From IMG/VR virus record IMGVR_UViG_3300027601_000030, positions 1 to 22,362 of that record: 22,362 nucleotides of DNA. One strand, 5' to 3'. Positions within the stretch are counted from its first letter, which is position 1; every line of letters starts with the position of its first letter. The notes beneath the pieces are model-generated. The model did no database searches. It saw only the letters and a list, made by a program, of their open reading frames with translations, and was not told the origin of the DNA. Position numbers and translations under genes: made by a program. Origin of the DNA: a virus. Positions 12,463 through 19,423 of this stretch are shown here, in pieces.

Positions 12463-13740
12463 ATGCCTAGAATTACAGATTTAACTTCAGCGTCAACGGT
12501 CGCACTTACCGATACGCTTGTTCTTGTACAAAGTGGGACTACTAAAAAATGCGATGTCTCGCAGGTAAAAACACTTGATGCATCAGAGATTGTCAGTGGA
12601 ACGCTTGGTGTAGCTAGATTGCCTGTTGTTCCAGTTTCGCTTGGCGGTACTGGATCCGTAAATGCCACCTCTGCGCTTACTGCACTTGGCGGACAGCCTG
12701 CTCTTTCTTCTAGCGCCCCAGCTGCAATTGCACAGGGAGGCACAGGAGCTACCACGGCTGTAGCTGGATTAAATGCACTTGGCGGAATTACATCTGCTGT
12801 AGTGCCTTCGCTGGTAACAACCCAGTTATCTGCATATACACTTTTAACGCAATCCGCTGCTTACCAGAACAGCGCACAAGTGCTGGCTTTAGCCTCTACT
12901 CAAATTGCCGCTATTACTCCAGCGTCCATTGGAGCACTTGCGACTAGTGCTGCTTCTGGCTTTGCCACAACAGCTCAAGCCGCAGCATTTCAAAACAGTG
13001 CGCAAGTTATGGCATTGACGACGGCTCAGTTAGGCGCAATCAGCATCAATACTGGAAGTGGATTGACTGGAGGCGGAACAATTGACGCAAGTCGAACAAT
13101 TGCCCTTCAAACATCTGGAGTTGCTGCAAATATTTATGGGAATAATTCAGCGATTCCAATCATTAACGTAGATAGTCTTGGAAGAATTACTGGCGCAACC
13201 ACTGCGGCTATATCTGGGTTTGCAACATTAGCAGCAAATACTTTTACTGCAAAACAAACATTTGCAGCTAACTCAACAACGGTTAATCCGTTTAGTTTTT
13301 CTACTACTGCAAGTCAAGCGTTGCTTACAACTGCTACATTAGGCGCTGTTGAGTGGGATAACCAACAGATGTATGTTACTAGCTCAACGCCTGTTGCTGG
13401 GTTAACTCGCAATCCAATTGCTACGTCAACCGTAATAATCAACAACAAAACGGCAAGTTACACGCCCATAGTTTCCGATGCAGGGAAAATGATTGTTGTA
13501 AATAGTTCGTCTGCTTCAACAATTACTATTTCAACACAAGCTACTGCAAATTCAAATTTTCCAATAGGAACGCAAATTCTTGTAATGCAGACTGGGTCTG
13601 CTCAAGTGACCATTTCTGGAGCGGCTGGAGTTACATTAAGTAGCAAAAATGGCACAATTACATCTGGGCAGTATGCAGTCATTTCATTGATTAAAATTGC
13701 AAATGATTCTTGGGTAGTTGCAGGAGACGCTACAGTATGA
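12463..13740 (+). CDS. Tail fibre protein 1
   Basis: A 425-residue Ala/Ser/Thr/Gly-rich fibre. The N-terminus (MPRITDLTSASTVALTDTLV) is similar in kind to that of the larger fibre at 14926 and may attach to the tail. It has GGTG-type motifs (SLGGTGSVNATSALTALGG, QGGTGATTAVAGLNALGGI), typical of phage tail-fibre shafts, and the repeat NSAQVLALASTQIAAITP that is shared with the 14926 protein. The C-terminal 105 residues form a beta domain often seen at fibre ends (ASYTPIVSDAGKMIVVNSSS). Such proteins trimerise and bind the host surface. The stop codon overlaps the next ATG by four bases. No Shine-Dalgarno is present; the sequence before ATG is GAGTTAATT. Confidence 0.88.
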   Translation: MPRITDLTSASTVALTDTLVLVQSGTTKKCDVSQVKTLDASEIVSGTLGVARLPVVPVSLGGTGSVNATSALTALGGQPALSSSAPAAIAQGGTGATTAVAGLNALGGITSAVVPSLVTTQLSAYTLLTQSAAYQNSAQVLALASTQIAAITPASIGALATSAASGFATTAQAAAFQNSAQVMALTTAQLGAISINTGSGLTGGGTIDASRTIALQTSGVAANIYGNNSAIPIINVDSLGRITGATTAAISGFATLAANTFTAKQTFAANSTTVNPFSFSTTASQALLTTATLGAVEWDNQQMYVTSSTPVAGLTRNPIATSTVIINNKTASYTPIVSDAGKMIVVNSSSASTITISTQATANSNFPIGTQILVMQTGSAQVTISGAAGVTLSSKNGTITSGQYAVISLIKIANDSWVVAGDATV

Positions 13741-14585
13741 TTGCATATTTAGGAGTTTTAAGACCATTAACCACGCCAACTCCAGTAGCTCCATATAATT
13801 TAGATTATATTGTAGTGGCTGGAGGTGGCGCTGGAGGGGGGGCTTCTATAAACAGAGGAACATTAGGGTCGGCAGGGGCTGGGGGATATTTATCTGGAAC
13901 ATTAACCGCAGCTACTGACCCATCATATTCAATATTTATTGGCGCTGGAGGCGTACAAGGTGCCTTTTCACAAGGGTATAACAGTTCTTTAAAATCTTTT
14001 TCTAATTACATACAATCCATTGGAGGTGGAGGCGGAGGGTATCCAAATGCATTTGCGCCTACTGTTCCAGGACTTCCAATTAATGGAGGATCTGGATTTG
14101 GAATAAATACTTTAACTGGAGAAGGGCCGGGAATTCCGGGTCAAGGATTTCCAGGCGGGAACACTTCTCCTGGAGGAGGTGGAATTGGAGGCGGAGGTGG
14201 TGCTGGGCAAGCTGGCCAAAGTTCAAACTTAACAGCAAAAGGTGGTGATGGATTAACTTGGGTAGATGGTGTAACGAGAGGAGGCGGAGGAGGTGGAATT
14301 CAAGTGGGTATAACTTCTGGAACTACTGGGCTTGGTGGCGCCGGAGGCGGTGGAAACGGAGGATATCCATCATTTCAAACTGCGGGAGCGGCAAACACTG
14401 GTGGTGGAGGTGGGTTGGTTGTAGCTCTAGGTAATAATAATTATTACGGAGCTAATGGGGGCTCTGGGATTGTAAAAGTTAGATACGCTGGAACTCCACG
14501 CGCAACTGGTGGAACAATCACACAAAGCGGCGGATACACATATCACGAATTTACATCTTCTGGCAGATTGATATTTACCTCTTAA
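13737..14585 (+). CDS. Glycine-rich tail adhesin-like protein
   Basis: A 282-residue protein from ATG 13737 (overlapping the previous TGA). After a short N-terminus (MIAYLGVLRPLTTPTPVAPY) comes LDYIVVAGGGAGGGASINRG and then a long series of Gly-rich turns, ending with GGSGIVKVRYAGTPRATGG and a beta-hairpin (YTYHEFTSSGRLIF). The alternating Gly-runs and variable loops are like the polyglycine-II bundles of adhesins such as T4-like gp38, where the loops contact the receptor. It probably caps a fibre. The family is frequent in phages but its receptor is unknown. The next gene encodes a small fibre-associated protein. Confidence 0.8.
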   Translation: MIAYLGVLRPLTTPTPVAPYNLDYIVVAGGGAGGGASINRGTLGSAGAGGYLSGTLTAATDPSYSIFIGAGGVQGAFSQGYNSSLKSFSNYIQSIGGGGGGYPNAFAPTVPGLPINGGSGFGINTLTGEGPGIPGQGFPGGNTSPGGGGIGGGGGAGQAGQSSNLTAKGGDGLTWVDGVTRGGGGGGIQVGITSGTTGLGGAGGGGNGGYPSFQTAGAANTGGGGGLVVALGNNNYYGANGGSGIVKVRYAGTPRATGGTITQSGGYTYHEFTSSGRLIFTS

Positions 14586-14588
14586 CTT

Positions 14589-14921
14589 ATGTCGCATTTT
14601 GCTGAAATTATTGACGGAGTAGTACAACGAGTTATTGTTGCTGAACAAGATTTTATTGACACCATTCCAGGGCAATGGGTGCAGACAAGCTACAATACTC
14701 GCGCAGGCCAACATCCAGAAAATCGTCCACTTCGCAAAAATTATGCTGGTATTGGTTATGTGTACGATGCAGTGCGCGACGCTTTTTATACACCGCAGCC
14801 ATATCCATCGTGGGTCTTAAATGAAGAAACTTGCATTTGGAACCCTCCTGTGGCATATCCATCTGACGGCAATAAGTATGCTTGGGATGAGTCTTCTGTT
14901 TCTTGGATTTTAATTAGCTAA
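14589..14921 (+). CDS. Fibre-associated protein, 110 aa (cyanophage/aquatic phage type)
   Basis: A 110-residue protein that I recognise as a widespread aquatic-phage family: MSHFAEIIDGVVQRVIVAEQ with DFIDTIPGQWVQTSYNTR, then RKNYAGIGYVYDAVRDAFYT, PYPSWVLNEETCIWNPP and a final WDESSVSWILIS. In cyanophages it lies with tail-fibre genes; it may be a fibre tip, a structural protein or an assembly factor. The exact role is not known to me. Here it sits between the glycine-rich adhesin and the large fibre, separated by three and four bases. There is no Shine-Dalgarno. Confidence 0.85.
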   Translation: MSHFAEIIDGVVQRVIVAEQDFIDTIPGQWVQTSYNTRAGQHPENRPLRKNYAGIGYVYDAVRDAFYTPQPYPSWVLNEETCIWNPPVAYPSDGNKYAWDESSVSWILIS

Positions 14922-14925
14922 TTGT

Positions 14926-17577
14926 ATGCCTGACGTAAAAATATCCGAACTTCCACTAGCGTCTATTGTTAATAACGCTGACATTTTTGTTCTTAACCAA
15001 GGCGGAGTAACAAGGACGGCATCTAAGTCGTTAGTAATTGCAGGGCTTGCTACAACCGACCAGATTAGCGGCCTCAACAGCGCACAAGTGCAGTCGTTAA
15101 CGTCAGCGCAGATTGCTGCGATTACACCAGCATCGCTGGGTGCCGTAGCAACAAGTGATATTATTGGCATCAGTAAAGGAGGTACTGGATCTACGGATGC
15201 CGTGTCTGCGTTGTCTGCGCTAGGCGGCATTACGTCAACGGCCATCTCTGGATTTGCTACCACAAGCCAAATTACAGGCATTGCGTTTACTTCGCAATTG
15301 TCCGCGTTTGCTACTACAGCTCAGATCAGTGGTTTTACCAACACTGCGCAAGTCAGCGCAATTGCCTCCGCTCAGATTGCCGCAATTACACCTACCTCGA
15401 TTGGTGCGCTGTCTACTGATTCAGCTTCTGGGTTTGCCACAACATCTCAGGTAGTTGGAATTGCATACACATCTCAGTTGTCTGCTTTTGCTACCACAGA
15501 TCAAATTAGTGGTTTTACAAACAGTGCGCAGGTTCAATCATTGGCATCAGCTCAAATTGCAGCAATTACGCCTGGATCTATCGGAGCAGCCTCTACGGCT
15601 CAACTTTCTGCGTATGTTCCTAAAACAGGAACAACAATGGAAGGAAAGTTAATTATGGCCGCAACAACGGCTCAAGCTTTTGCTAACATTGGCAGTGCCT
15701 TGTCTGGGGTAGCAGCTCCAGCAAGCACAGTTGGTGGAGATGTTTGGGTTAGCAATCAAAGCAGGCTGACATTTTCTCCTTTAACTGGAACGGCTGTAGC
15801 TGTTGCTGGAGTTTCTCAAGCAAATATATTTAATCAAGCTCAAACAATTGGAGTTGGCGGAACATCGACATCGCTTACGGTTAGCAATAACGGAACTGGC
15901 CGAGCTGCTGCATTTACCGCTGCTTCCACTGCTGCTGCTGTTTCAATCTTGCAAACTGGAGCAGGCGAGGCATTTCGCGTTGAAGACGAGACAAGCCCAG
16001 ATGCAACTGCATTTGTAGTTTCTAGCACAGGTCGAGTTGGGATTGGAGTTGCGCCAGATGCTGTAAGTGCTTTGTCTGTGGATTCTGGTGGAATTAAATT
16101 TGCTGACGGATCTATTGCTACAACCGCATTAGGAGGCGCAGGAGGTTTAAGCAGTGCGCAGGTTGAATCAATAACATCAGCGCAAATCGCTGCTCTTGGA
16201 GCAGGAAGAGAATTTGACATTACCAAGACATACCAAGCCGGAGATCTTGTAAGTCAAAATGGGTTTATTCGTTATTCTCTTCAAAACAATAATACTGGGA
16301 ATACTCCAAGCTCTCCTCCTGATCCTTGGTGGGCAACTGCAAACGCAAAACCTACTGGAGTGCCTTCTGGCGACTTGTCTGGCGGGTTTGGAACTTCTCT
16401 TACTGTAATTGGCTTGCAGGGCAATCCAGTATCGGCAACTGCCCCTTCTAGCGGAAATGTATTAACTTGGAATGGAACAAACTGGAGTCCTGCTGCCGGA
16501 GGAGGCGGAGGCCTTACTAGTGCGCAGGTTGAATCTTTAACCACCGCACAGCTCAACGCAATCAGCGTGTCTGCTGGAACAGGGCTGACTGGCGGAGGGG
16601 TATTGTCTGCGTCTAGTACACTGTCTATTGCTGCGCTTTCGCCAGATCCGACTGGCACATACGGCAGTACGTCACAGATCCCATCGCTTACGGTAAACAA
16701 CCTTGGGCAAGTTACGGCTGTGTCAGTGTTGTCTTTTCAGCCTCCAAATGTTCAAACATTTAGCACAGTTGGAACTAGCACTTACACAAAACCAGCAGGC
16801 GCAAGAATCATTAGGGCGCAGATTTGGAGCGCAGGCGGAGGCGGAGGTTCTGGCAGAAAGGGATTAGCGGGAACTGTGCGCTGCGGAGGTGGAGGCGGAG
16901 GTTCTGGGCAGGTTGCTGACTTTTGGTTTGACGCAAACGCAATTGGAGCAACTGAAACGGTAACCATTGGAGCAGGCGGCGCTGGCGCGGCAAGTCAAAC
17001 AACAAATAGCACCAATGGCACCAATGGATCTGCTGGAAATACAACGTCGTTTGGCGCACATGTGGTTTTGCTTGGCGGAGCAGCCGGATCGGCTGGAACA
17101 GCAGCACAAGGATCAGGGGGAGGAGGCGGACATGGGGGAAATACGGGGGCCAGCGCATCAACGACTGGAGCAATTACAAATGGCACTCCTAGCGGCACAG
17201 GGTCAACTTGTGCTGCAAATGCACCCGGAAGCGGCGCGGCAGGCGGAACCGTTACGGCGGCAGACGTAGAAGCGGCGGGCGGTTCGGGTGGTCGAAATAT
17301 ATTACTTGGATATTTAGGTGGGGCTGCTGGAGTGGTAGGCGGAGCTGGTGGGGATGGAGTATCCATGCCATCATTACCAACAACGGGCGGTCCAGTTGGT
17401 GGATCAGGCGGAGGATCAGGCGGGGCATCTAAAACTGGCAACGCTGGAGCTGGCGGAAATGGTGGATTCCCCGGCGGAGGTGGCGGCGGCGGCGGAGGCG
17501 CACTTGATAACGTTGGCAATAGTGGGGCAGGAGGCAACGGAGGGTCTGGAGCAGCAATTATTACAACCTACTTCTAA
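14926..17577 (+). CDS. Large tail fibre with shaft repeats and C-terminal glycine-rich domain
   Basis: An 883-residue fibre. Domains in order: an N-terminal attachment-like segment (MPDVKISELPLASIVNNADI); shaft repeats from about residue 50 to 230 built on SAQV-x-AQIAAITP units, including a 60-residue tandem duplication; a fibre beta region (VDSGGIKFADGSIATTA); a carbohydrate-binding-like segment near 428-480 (YQAGDLVSQNGFIRYSL, then PPDPWW); more shaft (GTGLTGGGVLSASSTLSIAA); and from about 619 a domain starting YTKPAGARIIRAQIWSAGGG followed by about 240 Gly-rich residues and the end GGSGAAIITTYF. The Gly-rich end is like the separate protein at 13737. It is the probable main receptor-binding protein. 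The long GGN-rich DNA makes the opposite strand look coding, but that is a shadow. Confidence 0.9.
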   Translation: MPDVKISELPLASIVNNADIFVLNQGGVTRTASKSLVIAGLATTDQISGLNSAQVQSLTSAQIAAITPASLGAVATSDIIGISKGGTGSTDAVSALSALGGITSTAISGFATTSQITGIAFTSQLSAFATTAQISGFTNTAQVSAIASAQIAAITPTSIGALSTDSASGFATTSQVVGIAYTSQLSAFATTDQISGFTNSAQVQSLASAQIAAITPGSIGAASTAQLSAYVPKTGTTMEGKLIMAATTAQAFANIGSALSGVAAPASTVGGDVWVSNQSRLTFSPLTGTAVAVAGVSQANIFNQAQTIGVGGTSTSLTVSNNGTGRAAAFTAASTAAAVSILQTGAGEAFRVEDETSPDATAFVVSSTGRVGIGVAPDAVSALSVDSGGIKFADGSIATTALGGAGGLSSAQVESITSAQIAALGAGREFDITKTYQAGDLVSQNGFIRYSLQNNNTGNTPSSPPDPWWATANAKPTGVPSGDLSGGFGTSLTVIGLQGNPVSATAPSSGNVLTWNGTNWSPAAGGGGGLTSAQVESLTTAQLNAISVSAGTGLTGGGVLSASSTLSIAALSPDPTGTYGSTSQIPSLTVNNLGQVTAVSVLSFQPPNVQTFSTVGTSTYTKPAGARIIRAQIWSAGGGGGSGRKGLAGTVRCGGGGGGSGQVADFWFDANAIGATETVTIGAGGAGAASQTTNSTNGTNGSAGNTTSFGAHVVLLGGAAGSAGTAAQGSGGGGGHGGNTGASASTTGAITNGTPSGTGSTCAANAPGSGAAGGTVTAADVEAAGGSGGRNILLGYLGGAAGVVGGAGGDGVSMPSLPTTGGPVGGSGGGSGGASKTGNAGAGGNGGFPGGGGGGGGGALDNVGNSGAGGNGGSGAAIITTYF
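15247..15606 (+). repeat. 180-nt tandem duplication within the large fibre gene
   Basis: Two adjacent 60-codon units (15247-15426 and 15427-15606) encode nearly the same shaft segment, both starting SGFATTSQ and containing TSQLSAFATT and AQIAAITP. They differ mainly at third codon positions. The core NSAQV...AQIAAITP...IGA unit (69 nt) also occurs at 15076-15144 and in the other fibre gene at 12868-12936. Confidence 0.85.
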
Positions 17578-17578
17578 T

Positions 17579-17839
17579 ATGCCTCGCAAATCTGTATCAC
17601 TAGCAGTTGGTCGCGGCGAAAAGCTGCCTGTGTCTAAAGGCGCAGGTCTGACAGCAAAAGGTCGAGCCAAGTACAATCGAGCCACTGGCAGTAACCTTAA
17701 AGCTCCTGCACCCAACCCCAAGACAAAGGCTGATGCTGGACGCAAGAAGTCATTCTGCGCTAGAATGGCTGGTGTAGTTGCCAACGCTAAAGGCCCAGCT
17801 GAACGGGCTAAAGCAAGCATGCGGAGATGGAAGTGCTAA
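17579..17839 (+). CDS. DUF6321-like basic protein, 86 aa
   Basis: A strongly basic 86-residue protein starting one base after the fibre stop: MPRKSVSLAVGRGEKLPVSK, then GLTAKGRAKYNRATGSNLKA, which I recognise as the hallmark of a domain of unknown function in many phages (DUF6321). It continues with RKKSFCARMAGVVANAKG and ends ALRKW-like, here RRWKC. It may bind DNA or be packaged in the virion; function is unproven. It is followed after three bases by another small basic protein of the same kind. There is no Shine-Dalgarno. Confidence 0.85.
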   Translation: MPRKSVSLAVGRGEKLPVSKGAGLTAKGRAKYNRATGSNLKAPAPNPKTKADAGRKKSFCARMAGVVANAKGPAERAKASMRRWKC

Positions 17840-17842
17840 TTT

Positions 17843-17989
17843 ATGAAGAAGGGACTTTATTCCAACATCCACGCCAAACGCGAGCGTATCGCTGCTGGCA
17901 GCAAAGAGAAGATGCGTAAGCCGGGGGCCAAGGGTGCGCCAACTGCAAAGGCATTTAGACAATCAGCCAAGACTGCCAAGAAAAAGTAA
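17843..17989 (+). CDS. Small very basic protein, 48 aa
   Basis: ATG 17843 gives MKKGLYSNIHAKRERIAAGS, then KEKMRKPGAKGAPTAKAFRQ and SAKTAKKK. More than a third of residues are Lys or Arg. The motif RIAAGSKEKMRKPGAKGAPT is one I know from unannotated phage proteins found beside DUF6321 genes. It is likely a nucleic-acid-binding virion or head protein, but no function is proven. Spacing to both neighbours is three to four bases, supporting a real, co-transcribed gene despite its size. Confidence 0.8.
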   Translation: MKKGLYSNIHAKRERIAAGSKEKMRKPGAKGAPTAKAFRQSAKTAKKK

Positions 17990-17993
17990 TCTT

Positions 17994-18209
17994 ATGAAAT
18001 ACTTACTTGAACGTTTAAACGAAAAATCCACTTGGCGCGGAGTGCTTGCTTTAGCGACAGCACTTGGGATTAAGCTGCATCCAGAACTACAAGAGGCTAT
18101 TTTGACAACTGGATTGGCACTTATAGGCTTAATCAACGTCTTCCGTAAGGAATCAAATGATACCAAACCTGCTGCAAATTCTACGACTGTGGCTGGAAAT
18201 CAAGGCTAA
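17994..18209 (+). CDS. Holin-like small membrane protein, 71 aa
   Basis: ATG 17994 gives MKYLLERLNEKSTWRGVLAL, with two hydrophobic segments (residues about 16-26, GVLALATALGI, and 35-50, AILTTGLALIGLINVF), then a polar tail. The STWRG-x-ALATALG pattern followed by a short loop (HPELQEA) is common in small phage proteins annotated as holins. A holin would oligomerise in the inner membrane and time lysis. It is the first of the lysis cassette and overlaps the spanin-like gene by 53 bases in another frame. A second holin candidate lies at 18509, so one may be an antiholin. Confidence 0.65.
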   Translation: MKYLLERLNEKSTWRGVLALATALGIKLHPELQEAILTTGLALIGLINVFRKESNDTKPAANSTTVAGNQG

Positions 18210-18378
18210 GCGAGCCTCTTGGGAACTGGAACGCGACATAGCCAAGTACTGCGATGATGTCGAAACTCAGATCATTGAAGCTAGGGCCAATGGCCGCGAT
18301 GCTCTTGCTGACAGGTTGCGTCACCAGTTCACACGTTCCAGCAAGATACTTGTATCCACCCAGCAAAGAGATACTTGA
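18157..18378 (+). CDS. Rz-like (inner-membrane spanin) candidate, 73 aa
   Basis: ATG 18157 gives a short hydrophobic N-terminal segment (MIPNLLQILRLWLEIKAKRA) followed by a charged helix (WELERDIAKYCDDVETQIIE) and a basic end. The place and the overlap with a lipoprotein gene in another frame match an Rz/Rz1 pair, in which Rz crosses the inner membrane and its coiled coil spans the periplasm. The hydrophobic part is short for a membrane anchor, so this is a prediction. It overlaps the upstream holin-like gene by 53 bases and the lipoprotein gene by 125 bases, so three frames are used in succession. Confidence 0.6.
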   Translation: MIPNLLQILRLWLEIKAKRASWELERDIAKYCDDVETQIIEARANGRDALADRLRHQFTRSSKILVSTQQRDT

Positions 18379-18505
18379 GCTAAAAGCCGGTCAAACCTAT
18401 ACTGCCAGCATAGCTCAAAAGTGGCACTCAAATGCCAGATACCAACAACTTGAGCTAGAATTATTGGATGCCGCATCAGTTGCTAAACAAGCTCAACATC
18501 GATGA
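18254..18505 (+). CDS. Rz1-like outer-membrane spanin lipoprotein, 83 aa
   Basis: From ATG 18254 the protein starts with a basic N-terminus, then a hydrophobic core and a lipobox LLTGC with the lipidated Cys at residue 22 (MAAMLLLTGCVTSS). The mature part is short and has Pro/Tyr-rich PARYLYPPSKE followed by LELKAGQTYTASIA. A lipoprotein encoded inside and beyond the Rz-like gene in another frame is the classic Rz1 layout. It would attach to the outer membrane and, with Rz, fuse the membranes at lysis. ATG 18290 is an alternative start with a shorter signal peptide. A spanin pair implies a host with an outer membrane. Confidence 0.75.
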   Translation: MMSKLRSLKLGPMAAMLLLTGCVTSSHVPARYLYPPSKEILELKAGQTYTASIAQKWHSNARYQQLELELLDAASVAKQAQHR

Positions 18506-18508
18506 GAT

Positions 18509-18685
18509 ATGGAAAGCCCAAGCGAAATGTTTAATGACCTAAAGGAGATTGGATCCGTTTTGGGCGTAAACGTAGCTGCTATTGCGCTATCCTTATCTCA
18601 GATTGAGCAAACTGTGCGCATCGTTGGCGGAGTTGTTGCAATCATCTACACCTTGGCGAAGATCTACAAGCTTCTGCATAAATGA
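18509..18685 (+). CDS. Second holin-like protein, 58 aa
   Basis: ATG 18509 gives MESPSEMFNDLKEIGSVLGV, then NVAAIALSLSQIEQTVRIVG and GVVAIIYTLAKIYKLLHK. It has two hydrophobic segments (about residues 15-29 and 36-51) joined by a short polar turn, and a basic C-terminus, the usual plan of a class II holin or pinholin. Its stop overlaps the endolysin start as AATGA, the tight coupling expected for a holin-endolysin pair. It is the better holin candidate by position, while the protein at 17994 may be an antiholin or a second holin. Confidence 0.7.
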   Translation: MESPSEMFNDLKEIGSVLGVNVAAIALSLSQIEQTVRIVGGVVAIIYTLAKIYKLLHK

Positions 18686-19158
18686 TTGACGAACGCTCAG
18701 CTAAGCACTTAAACACGCTGATCCCTGAGGTGCAGGATGCGTTTACTGACTTTTTGGTTGAAGCGAAAGAGTTGATTGCCAAAGAAGGACTAGATTACAA
18801 GATCATCTGCGGAACTCGTTCTTGGGACGAGCAGGCTGTGCTGTATGCCAAAGGACGCACGGCGCCGGGGCCAAAGGTGACGAATGCTAAGCCTGGATCA
18901 AGCATGCACAACTTTGGGTTAGCCATTGATTGTGGCGTGTTTAAAGGCAAGGTTTACATGGATGACAGCACCCCGGCAGACAAGAGAATTGCTGACATGA
19001 TGCACAAGCAGGCCTCGACCCTGTGCGCTAAACACAAGCTTCGTTGGGGTGGTAACTTTAAATCTATTTACGATGCGCCTCATTTTGAGTACGATACTCC
19101 TTACGCTCTTGCTGATCTGTGTATTCGCAGGGAAAAAGGACAATCCTTAATTGCTTAA
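18682..19158 (+). CDS. Endolysin, M15 family L-alanyl-D-glutamate peptidase type
   Basis: A 158-residue peptidase that cuts the peptide stems of peptidoglycan. The zinc-binding signature of the M15 family is present: H76 and D83 in SMHNFGLAID, and H134 in DAPHFEY, with R59 in KGRTAPGPKVTNAKPG upstream. The typical CGTRSWDEQAVLYAKGRT segment lies at residues 43-60. There is no signal peptide, so it needs a holin to reach the wall. The start overlaps the holin-like gene by four bases. Similar enzymes include the T5-type endolysin. Confidence 0.93.
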   Translation: MIDERSAKHLNTLIPEVQDAFTDFLVEAKELIAKEGLDYKIICGTRSWDEQAVLYAKGRTAPGPKVTNAKPGSSMHNFGLAIDCGVFKGKVYMDDSTPADKRIADMMHKQASTLCAKHKLRWGGNFKSIYDAPHFEYDTPYALADLCIRREKGQSLIA

Positions 19159-19162
19159 CTAT

Positions 19163-19423
19163 ATGCCTAAAACTGATGCTAAAACTTTATTAATGATCCT
19201 TGGAAGTCCAATGGGCGGCAAAAGGAATAAGTCCTGTCCTGAATGTGAATCTCCACTTGAGTCTGATGGCTGTTGCTCTGAGTGCGGCTATGGCGAAGAA
19301 GAAGGAGAATACGAGGAAAAGAGCGGAGAAGAGGAAGGCGAAGACATGCACAACGAGCGCATGATTGAACTGCGCGATGACCTTCAGCGTATCGTAGACA
19401 AGTTGAGTAAGCTCATTTCTTAA
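19163..19423 (+). CDS. Zinc-ribbon protein with acidic middle, 86 aa
   Basis: ATG 19163 is four bases after the endolysin stop (TTG 19151 would be inside it). The protein has a four-cysteine zinc ribbon: C25-x2-C28 and C38-x2-C41 in CPECESPLESDGCCSECGYG, then a strongly acidic stretch (EEEGEYEEKSGEEEGE) and a C-terminal helix with RDDLQRIVDKLSKLIS. I have seen this type of small phage protein often; function is unknown. Possibly an assembly factor or a virion protein. The stop codon shares its last base with the start of the next gene (TAATG). Confidence 0.8.
   Translation: MPKTDAKTLLMILGSPMGGKRNKSCPECESPLESDGCCSECGYGEEEGEYEEKSGEEEGEDMHNERMIELRDDLQRIVDKLSKLIS

Noticed and set aside
16995-17537. 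180-codon minus-strand frame rich in Pro and Ala
   Set aside because: It is the complement of the Gly-rich domain of the large fibre (GGN codons read as Pro/Ala-rich on the other strand).
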